A stretch of DNA of 64,000 bases from Flavobacterium limi. Lineage in GTDB: Bacteria; Bacteroidota; Bacteroidia; Flavobacteriales; Flavobacteriaceae. This document shows positions 35,954 through 44,170 of the stretch, in pieces; within the stretch, counting starts at the first letter, position 1, and each line of letters starts with the position of its first letter. The translations under genes were made by a program, and so were the position numbers. Location of the stretch: assembly GCF_010645075.1 (NCBI RefSeq), contig NZ_JAADZV010000012.1, positions 1 through 64,000 on the forward strand, read 5' to 3'. The notes beneath the pieces are model-generated. The model was not told where the DNA came from. It searched no databases and was given only the letters and a program-made list of their open reading frames with translations.

Positions 35954-36979
35954 TCATTGCCCGTACTCCTTCACAGCATCAATAAATGCCTTAGCATGAT
36001 CAACAGGAATATTTGGTAAAATTCCGTGGCCTAAATTTACGATGTATTTATCTTTTCCGAATTCATCAATCATTTCATGAACCATTTTTTTGATGGTTGG
36101 AATTGGCGAAAGCAATCTTGACGGATCAAAATTTCCTTGTAAGGTAACATTTCCGCCAGACAGGTAACGAGCATTTCGTGCAGAACAAGTCCAATCCACT
36201 CCTAATGCAGAAGCTTTACTTTTACCCATTTCATTCAAAGCAAACCAACATCCTTTTCCGAAAACAATTACCGGCGTAACCTCAGCCAGAGCGTCAACGA
36301 TCTGGTTGATGTATTTCCATGAAAATTCCTGATAATCAACTGGAGAAAGCATTCCGCCCCAGGAATCAAAAATCTGAACGGCATTTACACCCGATTTTAC
36401 TTTTTCTTTTAAATATAAAATAGTCGTATCAGTGATTTTTTGCAATAAAGTATGCGCTGCAACCGGATTTGAAAAACAGAATCCTTTTGCAGTATCAAAA
36501 CTCTTAGAACCTTTTCCTTCAACAGCATAGCAAAAAATCGTCCATGGTGAACCTGCGAAACCGATTAAAGGTACCTCATCATTCAGCATTTCTTTGGTTA
36601 ATTTAACTGCATCAAAAACATATCCTAAAGTTTCATTTACATCCGGAACAAAAACCTGATTTACCTGTTCCATCGTACGAATCGGATCTGGAATTATCGG
36701 ACCTAAGTTATCTTTTAATTCTACGTGAATTCCCATTGCTCTTGGAACAACCAAAATATCCGAGAATAAAATAGCAGCATCCGGAGCAATACGGCGAATC
36801 GGCTGAACCGTAATTTCTGCAGCTAATTCAGGGGTTTCACAACGGGTAAAGAAATCATATTTATCACGAAGTTCTCTGAATTCCGGTAAATATCTTCCTG
36901 CCTGGCGCATCATCCATACCGGTGGGCGTTGAACTGTTTCTCCTTTTAATGCTTTTAAAAATAGGTCGTTTTTTAACAT
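35954..36979 (-). CDS. hemE: Uroporphyrinogen decarboxylase
   Basis: This 341-residue cytosolic enzyme removes four carboxyl groups from uroporphyrinogen III. The family motif PPVWMMRQAGRYLPEFRE is at residues about 20-37. The active-site Asp lies in LFSDILVVPRAMG, followed by GFAGSPWTIFCYAVEG, IFDSWGGMLSP and NLGHGILPN. The start was set at 36979 (MLKNDLF); the upstream frame would add a tail absent from homologues. It is downstream of hemD with a gap holding a short repeat. Confidence 0.97.
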   Translation of the reverse strand: MLKNDLFLKALKGETVQRPPVWMMRQAGRYLPEFRELRDKYDFFTRCETPELAAEITVQPIRRIAPDAAILFSDILVVPRAMGIHVELKDNLGPIIPDPIRTMEQVNQVFVPDVNETLGYVFDAVKLTKEMLNDEVPLIGFAGSPWTIFCYAVEGKGSKSFDTAKGFCFSNPVAAHTLLQKITDTTILYLKEKVKSGVNAVQIFDSWGGMLSPVDYQEFSWKYINQIVDALAEVTPVIVFGKGCWFALNEMGKSKASALGVDWTCSARNARYLSGGNVTLQGNFDPSRLLSPIPTIKKMVHEMIDEFGKDKYIVNLGHGILPNIPVDHAKAFIDAVKEYGQ

Positions 36980-36993
36980 GTTTTTTATTTTAG

Positions 36994-37025
36994 TGCAAAG
37001 TCTCAAAGTGACAGAGTTGCAAAGG
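36994..37025. repeat. Short intergenic repeat of the CAAAGT/CAGAGTTGCAAAGG type
   Basis: GTGCAAAGTCTCAAAGTGAC followed by AGAGTTGCAAAGG resembles the CTTAG/CTCAG-rich repeats upstream of other genes in this window (47137-47172, 48928-48960, 57386-57455). It lies between hemD and hemE. Confidence 0.4.
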
Positions 37026-37028
37026 TTT

Positions 37029-37694
37029 TTATTTGTATTCGTGAATTACATCTTCGATTACATCTTCAATTGTAGGCTGATCTGCAATGATGATGTTTTT
37101 GGTGATTTTTGACAGCGCTTCTGCGGTGGTATCGCCGATACAGAAACAGATTTGTTTTTGGATTTTGTTGTCTTTCAGATAACTTTTAACTCCAGACGGA
37201 CTAAAAAACAAGATCGCTTCCGGATTTGCTTTTATTTTTTGAGGCTGTAACGTAGTTTCGTAAACCTGAATTTCATTGAATTTGATGGCGCTTTCTTTCA
37301 AAGCTTCTGGTAAAGTATCTCGTCTTAAATTACCGCTGAAAAAAGTATAGCTTTCATTTGAATAAATCAGAGTGATGATTTCTGCCAAATCCGCAGCGTA
37401 ACCTGTGTACGCAATAACATTGAATCCATTATCTGTCAATAATGTTTTGGTTTTAAGTCCAACGCAGTACACGTTTTTCTTTTTCAGTTCATCTGATTTA
37501 GGATGAGATAAAACGCTGTGAACCGCATTTTGGCTTGTAAAAATCAGGCTTTCGTTGAGGTCTTTTAGTTCAAAAGGTTTATTTTCTGTTTTGATGAAAT
37601 CGGCTTCGATTACTTCAATACCATATTTCATCAGCTCTTGCTTATGAAGAGATGGTAATATTTTGGTAGATACTATTTGAACCGGATTTGCCAT
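37029..37694 (-). CDS. hemD: Uroporphyrinogen-III synthase
   Basis: The 221-residue product closes the linear tetrapyrrole to uroporphyrinogen III. This family is poorly conserved, but VQIVSTKILPSLHKQELMKY, LIFTSQNAVHSVL, YCVGLKTKTLL, FFSGNLRRDTLPEAL, ILFFSPSGVKSYL and FCIGDTTAEAL are its usual landmarks. The position supports it: its start codon overlaps the hemC stop by one base (37694), so the two are translationally coupled. Confidence 0.93.
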   Translation of the reverse strand: MANPVQIVSTKILPSLHKQELMKYGIEVIEADFIKTENKPFELKDLNESLIFTSQNAVHSVLSHPKSDELKKKNVYCVGLKTKTLLTDNGFNVIAYTGYAADLAEIITLIYSNESYTFFSGNLRRDTLPEALKESAIKFNEIQVYETTLQPQKIKANPEAILFFSPSGVKSYLKDNKIQKQICFCIGDTTAEALSKITKNIIIADQPTIEDVIEDVIHEYK

Positions 37695-38617
37695 TATTTT
37701 TTCAGGGATTCTTTGATTTTCTGCATCAATTCGGTTCCGCCATTATTTAAAATTTCCTGGGCTGATTTGAAACCTAGTTTTTTCCATTCTGAAATGTCAA
37801 CCGTTTTGTTGATTTCCAGTTTTTGTTTTCCGTCAATAGAAAGTAAAACGCCTTGAAAGTGTAAAGTGTCTTCGTCTTCGTTATAGGTAACCAAAGCTCC
37901 AATTGGTGCTGTACATCCGCCTTCAAGCGTTCTCAAAAACTGACGTTCGATATGCGTACAGATTTCAGTTTCGATATCATTTAACTGAGAAAGAGCATCT
38001 AAAGTATAATTGTCATTTTCCATTGCCACAACCAGCATTGCTCCTTGTGCCGGCGCCGGAATCATCCAGTCTAAATCGATGCAATTTTCTGGTTTTAAGT
38101 TGATTCTTTCCAAACCAGCCGCAGCAAAAACAGCTCCGTCCCAGTTGTTTTCCTGCAATTTCTGCATACGTGTGTTTACGTTTCCGCGCAAATCTACAAC
38201 CGTGTGATTTGGATATTTATTGAACCATTGCGCCTGACGACGTAAACTTCCTGTTGCAATAGTACTTGGATTAGAAAAATCAGGATTTCCTTTGTGAACT
38301 AAAATGTCCAGAACATTCGCCCTTTCGAGAACCGCTGCCTGAACAATTCCTTTTGGTAAAGCCGTTGGTACATCTTTCATAGAATGCACAGCAATATCAA
38401 TATCACCGTTGATCATCGCAATGTCTAAAGTTTTAGTAAAGATTCCGGTAATTCCGAGTTCGTAGAGTGGTTTGTCGAGAATAATGTCTCCTTGAGATTT
38501 TACGGCGATAATTGTTGTTTGATAACCTAAATCGTTTAGCTTTTTTTCTACGGTATGAGCCTGCCAAAGTGCGAGCTCACTATCGCGGGTTCCTATTCTG
38601 ATAACTTTTTGAGCCAT
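37694..38617 (-). CDS. hemC: Hydroxymethylbilane synthase (porphobilinogen deaminase)
   Basis: This 307-residue enzyme polymerises four porphobilinogens. It has IRIGTRDSELALWQAHTVE at the N terminus, DIAVHSMKDVPTALP, the RR pair in GSLRRQAQW, DLRGNVNTRM and the dipyrromethane-binding Cys in LEGGCTAPIGA. It lies 44 nt after hemA and is coupled to hemD. Confidence 0.97.
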   Translation of the reverse strand: MAQKVIRIGTRDSELALWQAHTVEKKLNDLGYQTTIIAVKSQGDIILDKPLYELGITGIFTKTLDIAMINGDIDIAVHSMKDVPTALPKGIVQAAVLERANVLDILVHKGNPDFSNPSTIATGSLRRQAQWFNKYPNHTVVDLRGNVNTRMQKLQENNWDGAVFAAAGLERINLKPENCIDLDWMIPAPAQGAMLVVAMENDNYTLDALSQLNDIETEICTHIERQFLRTLEGGCTAPIGALVTYNEDEDTLHFQGVLLSIDGKQKLEINKTVDISEWKKLGFKSAQEILNNGGTELMQKIKESLKK

Positions 38618-38661
38618 ATTTTTTTGGATCCTTAAAAGTAAGGAACATTCTTTTTAACTAT

Positions 38662-39966
38662 TTATGAGAGGTTGATTTTGTATTTTTCTTCAATTGGGGA
38701 AGGAATATTTTTTGGCGCAAGCTGTCCAATCTGAAATACTTTTTCAATAAACTCAATGCTTTCGTCTATAGAAGTATTTTCATCTTTTAAGTGACTGGCA
38801 AACTGACTGGTGATTTTTTGTATAATTCGGGAACTGATTAATTCAGCCTGTTCTTCATCAAAATTTAGCATTTTCTTTTTATGAAAAGCCAGTTCTCCGG
38901 CAACCATATCGTTTAATTTCGCCTTAAGTGCATGAATAGTTGGAGCGTATTTACGACCATTCATCCAGATATTGAATTCTAATTTCATATCCTCGATTAT
39001 CGCCTCAGCAGCAGGAATATGCTGTTTTCTTCTTTCAAGGGTATCATCTGTCATCTGCGACAGATAATCAAGATGTATTAAAGTAACACCCGGTATTTGT
39101 TCGACATCAGGATTTACATTTCTTGGGATAGATAAATCCAGGATTAACAAAGGTTTCTTTAAATTGAGTAATGTTTTGTCAATTGTTGGGTTTTTTGCTC
39201 CCGTAGCTACAACCAAAACATCGGCTTGTTGTATTTCTTCCTGCAGGTTAGCGTAGTCTTTTACGATAACATTTAGTTTTCCTGCCAGGATTTCGGCTTT
39301 GTTTTTGGTTCTGTTGATAAGCGTAATATGACCGTTTTTAGTATGTTTTACTAAATTTTCGCAGGTATTGCGTCCTATTTTTCCAGTTCCGAACAGCAGA
39401 ATATTTTTGTTTCCAATATCTTCTACGTTTTTAATAATATATTGAACCGATGCAAACGAAACCGATGTTGCACCAGAAGAAATTTCAGTATCTGTTTTGA
39501 CCTTTTTGCTTGCCTGAATAACGCTATTAACAAGACGGTCAATGAAAGTATTAATTAAACCCTCAGACTTACTAAGGTTGAAAGCGATTTTAATCTGGCT
39601 GATGATTTCAAAATCACCCAGGATCTGACTGTCTAAACCTGTCCCTACACGAAACATATGGTTTACAGCCTCCTGATTTTTGTAGATATAGGCAACTTCG
39701 CGAAATTCCTCAACGGAACCATTACTGTTATCGCAAAGCAATTTGATCAATTCGTACGGATGATTGGCAAAACCATAAATCTCCGTTCTGTTGCAGGTAG
39801 AAGTGACAATTAATGATTCTATTCCTTCGGTTTTTGCCTGAGCGAGTAAATCAGATTGTGCTTTAGCATCTAAACTAAATTTTCCCCTAATGGTAGCATC
39901 TGCTTTTTTATAACTTAAACCTAAAGCGTAAAAAGTGGTAGTTCTGGACATATTAAAATTTTCCAT
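38662..39966 (-). CDS. hemA: Glutamyl-tRNA reductase
   Basis: This 434-residue enzyme reduces glutamyl-tRNA to glutamate-1-semialdehyde, the first committed step of the C5 route. The catalytic Cys is in IVTSTCNRTEIYG, followed by GTGLDSQILGDFEIISQIK, the NADPH-binding LLFGTGKIGRNTC and VLVVATGAKNPT. The C-terminal dimerisation helix is long. It heads the hemA-C-D-E run. A -7 element (TAATTTTG) lies at 39992-39999 on the minus strand. hemL, the next enzyme, is not in the window. Confidence 0.97.
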   Translation of the reverse strand: MENFNMSRTTTFYALGLSYKKADATIRGKFSLDAKAQSDLLAQAKTEGIESLIVTSTCNRTEIYGFANHPYELIKLLCDNSNGSVEEFREVAYIYKNQEAVNHMFRVGTGLDSQILGDFEIISQIKIAFNLSKSEGLINTFIDRLVNSVIQASKKVKTDTEISSGATSVSFASVQYIIKNVEDIGNKNILLFGTGKIGRNTCENLVKHTKNGHITLINRTKNKAEILAGKLNVIVKDYANLQEEIQQADVLVVATGAKNPTIDKTLLNLKKPLLILDLSIPRNVNPDVEQIPGVTLIHLDYLSQMTDDTLERRKQHIPAAEAIIEDMKLEFNIWMNGRKYAPTIHALKAKLNDMVAGELAFHKKKMLNFDEEQAELISSRIIQKITSQFASHLKDENTSIDESIEFIEKVFQIGQLAPKNIPSPIEEKYKINLS

Positions 39967-39991
39967 ATTATACTTTCGTTAAAAAGTGCAA

Positions 39992-39999
39992 CAAAATTA
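39992..39999 (-). promoter_or_regulatory. hemA promoter -7 element TAATTTTG
   Basis: CAAAATTA on the plus strand is TAATTTTG on the minus strand, 26 nt upstream of the hemA ATG at 39966. This supports that start rather than the ATG at 39951. Confidence 0.5.
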
Positions 40000-40281
40000 T
40001 TACTAACTAATTTATAAAAACAACGCTAGAGGTACTTTTTATATCGCTATGGAATAAATTGAATCATTTTGGCTGTTCTGAATAGGATTTATTGCCATTT
40101 ATAATGATATCAAGGATTCAACAACCTGTTATGTATATTTATTCTAAATAACAGTCTGGCTTTTGTTTTAAATATTGTACGAAAAAATATCGCTATGAGT
40201 TCGTTTAATGCTTCCTGGGTTTTATATACCATTCACTTTCACGATTCTGGAAATTTAGATATAAAAACAACTTCGTTAAAT

Positions 40282-40311
40282 AAAACCCTACCTGAGTTAT
40301 GGCAGGGTTTT
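40282..40311 (-). terminator. Terminator after the globin-like lipoprotein gene
   Basis: AAAACCCT (40282-40289) pairs with AGGGTTTT (40304-40311), with CC/GG extending the stem across one mismatch. On the minus strand the stem is followed by a T-rich run. Confidence 0.7.
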
Positions 40312-40324
40312 AATTAGAAATGAA

Positions 40325-40912
40325 TTATTTTTGAACAATTGGAGTTCTCAAAGATTCTAATACAGCTACAATATCGGTGTAAAGTTCTGTGTTTGAAGCA
40401 ACACCGTTTGCATTTGCTGCAGCGCCCACATAACCAACAAATTTTGTATAATCTGCATTACTTGATTTTGTTCCCATACGAGGGTTTTTTGCAGGATCAT
40501 GCGCAGCAACCATGTTGAGGCCTGAATACGTATTCACAGCATTTGTTCCGCCTGTATTAAAGGAGAAAAAGTCAGTCAGGTTATCTGATAATTTAGCAAT
40601 ATTGGTAGCCTGAGTATTACCTGTTTCTGCTAAAAGAGGTGCAAAGTGTGCCTGTAAATTACCGGAAGCATTTGCCTGAATATCGGCTACAATTAATCCC
40701 ACAGTAGAATTTACAACTTTACGGAAACTCAAACGTCCCTGTTCAATCATTTGTCCTGAGTTATCGGGATCTGCAACCATTTTTGTTCCGCCCAGACGAG
40801 TATAAATAGATGCTTTTACAGGTGCAGGATCGTCATCATCATTGTTGCAGGAAGTTAAAGTTGCCGATGCAAGTATCAATACACTAAGTGTAATTTTAGA
40901 AAAATTTTTCAT
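40325..40912 (-). CDS. Lipoprotein with truncated-haemoglobin-like domain
   Basis: This 195-residue protein has a lipoprotein signal (LSVLILASATLTSC) and an Asp-rich linker. The domain begins SIYTRLGGTKMV, as group 1 truncated globins do (YxxLGG). It ends with NMVAAHDPAKNPRM and ADYTKFVGYVGAAANANGV, then the last helix LYTDIVAVLESLR. The His in VAAHD is the candidate proximal haem ligand. A long central insert differs from typical cytoplasmic globins. It lies near hemA with an 18-nt gap from the upstream membrane protein gene. Haem binding is inferred. Confidence 0.6.
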   Translation of the reverse strand: MKNFSKITLSVLILASATLTSCNNDDDDPAPVKASIYTRLGGTKMVADPDNSGQMIEQGRLSFRKVVNSTVGLIVADIQANASGNLQAHFAPLLAETGNTQATNIAKLSDNLTDFFSFNTGGTNAVNTYSGLNMVAAHDPAKNPRMGTKSSNADYTKFVGYVGAAANANGVASNTELYTDIVAVLESLRTPIVQK

Positions 40913-40930
40913 AATAAAATATTTAAAGGG

Positions 40931-41365
40931 TTAATTAAAAAACTGATTTACTTTTCGGGATAATTTATAGCTCATACTGTTTTGATTTACAGGACAAACT
41001 TCTTTACTGGCTAAGTGTGCCGGCAAAATATAACGCTGTGCTTCATAAGGTCTTTTACGCATTAATTCGTTATATACTTTTTCAGAATTTGTGATTTTAT
41101 TGTTGTGGAAATACACGACTACATTTCTTTTAACGATAATCGAATCTGAAGTCAATCCCTTGATAGATCTTAAATCGGAACAAATTTGTCTGGCCTGTGC
41201 AGAATCTATATTTTGTTTAAAGTCGATTCGGCTTACCTGTAAGTTTGGATTTTCGTAAACTGCTGGTTTGGCAGTAATGATGTGAAAAAGCAAAATGCCA
41301 ATAAATAATAGAATGACTATTAATCCTGACCATAGAATCTTTTTTATTATTTTATTCGTTCTCAT
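40931..41365 (-). CDS. Membrane-anchored protein with HMA-like fold, function unknown
   Basis: This 144-residue protein has one N-terminal transmembrane segment (ILWSGLIVILLFIGILLFHII) followed by a soluble part. The order is strand (LQVSRIDFKQ), helix (SAQARQICSDLRSI), strand (SDSIIVKRN), strand (VVVYFHNNK), helix (SEKVYNELMRK), like a ferredoxin-type HMA domain but without the CxxC metal pair. The C-terminal SKEVCPVNQNSM has one Cys. A -7 element overlaps the upstream Met (41393-41400), so the start is 41365. It is co-transcribed with the globin-like lipoprotein gene. Confidence 0.6.
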   Translation of the reverse strand: MRTNKIIKKILWSGLIVILLFIGILLFHIITAKPAVYENPNLQVSRIDFKQNIDSAQARQICSDLRSIKGLTSDSIIVKRNVVVYFHNNKITNSEKVYNELMRKRPYEAQRYILPAHLASKEVCPVNQNSMSYKLSRKVNQFFN

Positions 41366-41392
41366 ATGGATAATTTTAAAATGGTTAGATTT

Positions 41393-41400
41393 CAAAATTA
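41393..41400 (-). promoter_or_regulatory. -7 element TAATTTTG for the HMA-like/globin-like operon
   Basis: CAAAATTA on the plus strand lies 28 nt upstream of ATG 41365 and overlaps the alternative ATG at 41395, which it therefore rules out. Confidence 0.5.
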
Positions 41401-41730
41401 TATACGGGGACTTTTTAGGCGTGGTTTTAATTTATATAAGAAAAGTATTAATTTAGAATTGTTATGAATAGCTAAAACGTTATCGCTGTTTCTGAGATAT
41501 CTGATTTATTGTGAATTCTAAAAATAGATTTTAAGCTTAAAACCAGTGGATTACGGTAATTGTTATGGTTACAAATCCGTCAAGGTAGTAAACGGATTTC
41601 CAGCTGCATTTTAAATAATGAAACAATAAAGATTTTATAAATTTAGGTGCAGGTAATCGGATAAACCATCAAAAAGATTTAATTTTGAATGGCCAAAAAA
41701 CCGGAATTAATAACCTGAATAAAGAAATCA
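41401..41730. other. Divergent intergenic region upstream of the AraC gene
   Basis: It holds an 8-bp hairpin, AAATCCGT (41574-41581) with ACGGATTT (41593-41600), of unknown role. A -7 element TAATTTTG at 41680-41687 serves the AraC-type gene. No ORF was found. Confidence 0.55.
41680..41687 (+). promoter_or_regulatory. -7 element TAATTTTG before the AraC-type gene
   Basis: Exact TAnnTTTG match, 43 nt upstream of the ATG at 41731. Confidence 0.5.
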
Positions 41731-42597
41731 ATGGAGGAAGAAATAAAAATTGAAGATGACTTTACGCTTATCCGTTTTCAAAACGACGGTTCAGAACCAT
41801 TTTTTGCGCAGCGTGAAATAGGCAGCGGCCTGATACAGTTTCATTTTGGGCTTAAGGGAAATGCAAAATTTTTGTTCAATCAGGGCAATTATGCATTAGA
41901 GCTAAAGGAAGAGAAATCATTGCTTTTGTACAATCCACAGAAAGAATTGCCTCTTAATTTAGAATTGGCTCAGAATTCCTGGGTGATTTCAGTTATTGTT
42001 TCCATCAAAAAGTTTCACGCACTTTTTTCAGCCGAAGCCGATTATATTACTTTTTTAAGTCCTGACAATAAAGATAAAAAATATTATAACGAAGGAAATA
42101 TCAGTCCGTCAATGGCGATTGTGCTGAGTCAGCTTTTTCATTATAATCTTCATCCTTCGATAAAAAACCTATACTATAAAGGAAAAGGATATGAATTGCT
42201 GAGTCTGTATTTCAACAGAACAGAAGATCCAAATGCAGAACAATGCCCGTTTTTGATTGATGAAGACAATGTTCTAAAAATCCGAAAAGCAAAAGAAATC
42301 GTAATTGCTAATATGGCAGAACCGCCAGGCTTGCAGGAACTGGCAGATGAAATTGGACTGAACCTGAAAAAACTTAAAATGGGTTTCAAACAAATTTACG
42401 GTGATACGGTTTATGGTTTTCTTTTCGATTACAAAATGGATTTCGCCAGAAAGCTTTTAGACAGCGGTTCTTATAATGTAAACGAAGTGGGACTGAAAAT
42501 TGGTTACAGCACAGGAAGTCATTTCATTGCTGCCTTCAAAAAGAAATTTGGAACAACACCTAAAAAGTATTTGATGTCTATTAATGCGAATGTTTAA
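41731..42597 (+). CDS. AraC family transcriptional regulator
   Basis: This 288-residue protein has an N-terminal cupin-like sensing part (residues about 1-150) and a C-terminal double HTH of the AraC type: GLQELADEIGLNLKKLKMGFKQIYG (first helix-turn-helix) and NVNEVGLKIGYSTGSHFIAAFKKKFGTTPKKY (second). The ligand is unknown. It lies upstream of hemH on the same strand with a small lipoprotein gene between them, so haem or iron control is possible but unproven. Confidence 0.92.
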   Translation: MEEEIKIEDDFTLIRFQNDGSEPFFAQREIGSGLIQFHFGLKGNAKFLFNQGNYALELKEEKSLLLYNPQKELPLNLELAQNSWVISVIVSIKKFHALFSAEADYITFLSPDNKDKKYYNEGNISPSMAIVLSQLFHYNLHPSIKNLYYKGKGYELLSLYFNRTEDPNAEQCPFLIDEDNVLKIRKAKEIVIANMAEPPGLQELADEIGLNLKKLKMGFKQIYGDTVYGFLFDYKMDFARKLLDSGSYNVNEVGLKIGYSTGSHFIAAFKKKFGTTPKKYLMSINANV

Positions 42598-42601
42598 CGG
42601 A

Positions 42602-42973
42602 ATGAAAAAAGCTATTTTTATATTATGTATTGCATTCTTTAATTGTAAATCACCCGATAGTCCGTTGGTGGATAAATACAAAAATCAGGCCTTGCACGAT
42701 GTTGAAGTTGACAGTGTAAAAAAATTTACTTATGGTTTGCCATTTATTTCTCCTATTGAGTCTCAAAGAAAAATTCAGGAAATAAGAGAACATAAACGAG
42801 ATAGTGTTTATAAAAAATATGGTTTGTTTTTAAGAAATGAAGGTTGTGTAATTGGTGATAAAAAACTTGACGAAGCAATAGGTGCATATCATAAAATAAC
42901 GGATTCCTATTTAGAAAATAGAAATGGAAAGGGGTGGAAAGAAAAAATGGAACAGGAATTAAGTAAATATTAA
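42602..42973 (+). CDS. Small lipoprotein of unknown function
   Basis: This 123-residue product was not recognised. The signal MKKAIFILCIAFFNC ends in a lipobox Cys. The rest is Lys/Asp-rich and mostly helical, with one further Cys (NEGCVIGDKKLDEAIGAYHK). The start was moved to 42602 because the preceding Mets lie before the signal. It begins 4 nt after the AraC gene, so it is probably co-transcribed with it. Confidence 0.6.
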   Translation: MKKAIFILCIAFFNCKSPDSPLVDKYKNQALHDVEVDSVKKFTYGLPFISPIESQRKIQEIREHKRDSVYKKYGLFLRNEGCVIGDKKLDEAIGAYHKITDSYLENRNGKGWKEKMEQELSKY

Positions 42974-43045
42974 AAGAATCAATTTTACAAATAAGGACAT
43001 AATTAAAAAGTAACAATTATCATATTTCCAATAAGCAGCAAGTAC

Positions 43046-43053
43046 TACTTTTG
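43046..43053 (+). promoter_or_regulatory. hemH promoter -7 element TACTTTTG
   Basis: Exact TAnnTTTG match, 42 nt upstream of the hemH ATG. It gives hemH-hemJ its own transcript. Confidence 0.55.
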
Positions 43054-43095
43054 ACGAAATTTTAAAATAAAGCTTAAAGCAAAAAGAAAACAATA

Positions 43096-44109
43096 ATGAA
43101 AGGCGTATTATTAGTAAACTTAGGTTCTCCGGACAGTCCACAACCAAAAGATGTAAAACCGTATTTAGATGAATTTTTAATGGATAAATACGTAATCGAT
43201 GTTCCGTATTTATTGAGAGCATTATTGGTTCGCGGTATTATTTTAAGAAAAAGACCTGAGGAATCGGCACACGCTTACTCAAAAATCTGGTGGGAGGAAG
43301 GTTCTCCTTTAGTGGTTCTTTCAGAAAGAATGCAGAAAAAAGTACAGCCTTTAGTAGATGTTCCTGTTTCGCTGGCAATGCGCTACGGAAGCATGACAAT
43401 CGAAAAAGGTCTTCAGGAATTAAATGATAAAGGCGTTACAGATGTAATGCTTTTTCCGTTATATCCGCAATATGCAATGGCTTCGACTTTGACTATTTTG
43501 GTTAAAGCAGAAGAAATTCGTAAAAAGAAATTCCCTCACATGAGATTTACTGATGTTCCGGCGTTTTACAACAAACCGGATTATATCAAAAACTTAGCAG
43601 ATTCAATCCAGAAACATTTAGCTGGATTTGATTACGACCATCTTTTGTTTTCATACCATGGAATTCCGGAGCGTCATATCCGCAAAACCGATGTGACCAA
43701 ATCCCATTGCAAAATTGATGGTTCCTGTTGTAACACGCCATCTCCGGCACATGAATTCTGTTACCGTCACCAATGTTATGAAACTACAAAACAAGTCGTT
43801 AAACTATTAGGACTTCCGGAAGATAAATACAGCCTGACTTTCCAGTCACGTTTAGCAGGTGATAAATGGTTAGAGCCTTACACGGATGTCGAAATTGACA
43901 ATATGCCGGCAAAAGGAATCAAGAAACTGGCAGTTGTAACACCGGCATTTGTTTCGGACTGCTTAGAAACGTTAGAGGAAATCGCAATGCGTGCCAAAGA
44001 AGATTTTGAGGCAAACGGCGGAGAAGAATTTTTAGCAATTCCGTGTTTGAATGATGATGACGAATGGTGCCAAACGGTTGGTAACTGGATTAATGACTGG
44101 GCAAAATAA
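43096..44109 (+). CDS. hemH: Ferrochelatase
   Basis: This 337-residue enzyme inserts Fe2+ into protoporphyrin IX. It has GVLLVNLGSPDSPQPKDV at the N terminus, AMRYGSMTIEKGL, LFPLYPQYAMAST, the catalytic His in LLFSYHGIPERHI, and TFQSRLAGDKWLEPYTD with VVTPAFVSDCLETLEEI. A Cys group, C205, C211, C212, C222 and C227, sits after the active-site loop, where some bacterial ferrochelatases bind a [2Fe-2S] cluster. It is followed by hemJ. Confidence 0.97.
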   Translation: MKGVLLVNLGSPDSPQPKDVKPYLDEFLMDKYVIDVPYLLRALLVRGIILRKRPEESAHAYSKIWWEEGSPLVVLSERMQKKVQPLVDVPVSLAMRYGSMTIEKGLQELNDKGVTDVMLFPLYPQYAMASTLTILVKAEEIRKKKFPHMRFTDVPAFYNKPDYIKNLADSIQKHLAGFDYDHLLFSYHGIPERHIRKTDVTKSHCKIDGSCCNTPSPAHEFCYRHQCYETTKQVVKLLGLPEDKYSLTFQSRLAGDKWLEPYTDVEIDNMPAKGIKKLAVVTPAFVSDCLETLEEIAMRAKEDFEANGGEEFLAIPCLNDDDEWCQTVGNWINDWAK

Positions 44110-44170
44110 ATTTTTGTTTCAAGTTATGCTCAACTTTGAGAAACAACCTGAAACCTGAAACAATTAATGA

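Larger units (their letters stand above)
39967..40324. other. 358-nt intergenic region upstream of hemA
   Basis: It contains the hemA promoter (-7 at 39992-39999, with a CAA/TTG at 40021-40023 that is a little far for -33) and a terminator at 40282-40311. The 11-nt word ATATCGCTATG occurs twice (40041, 40188), and CTGTTAT/ATAACAG forms a weak hairpin near 40130-40160. No gene was found. Confidence 0.6.
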
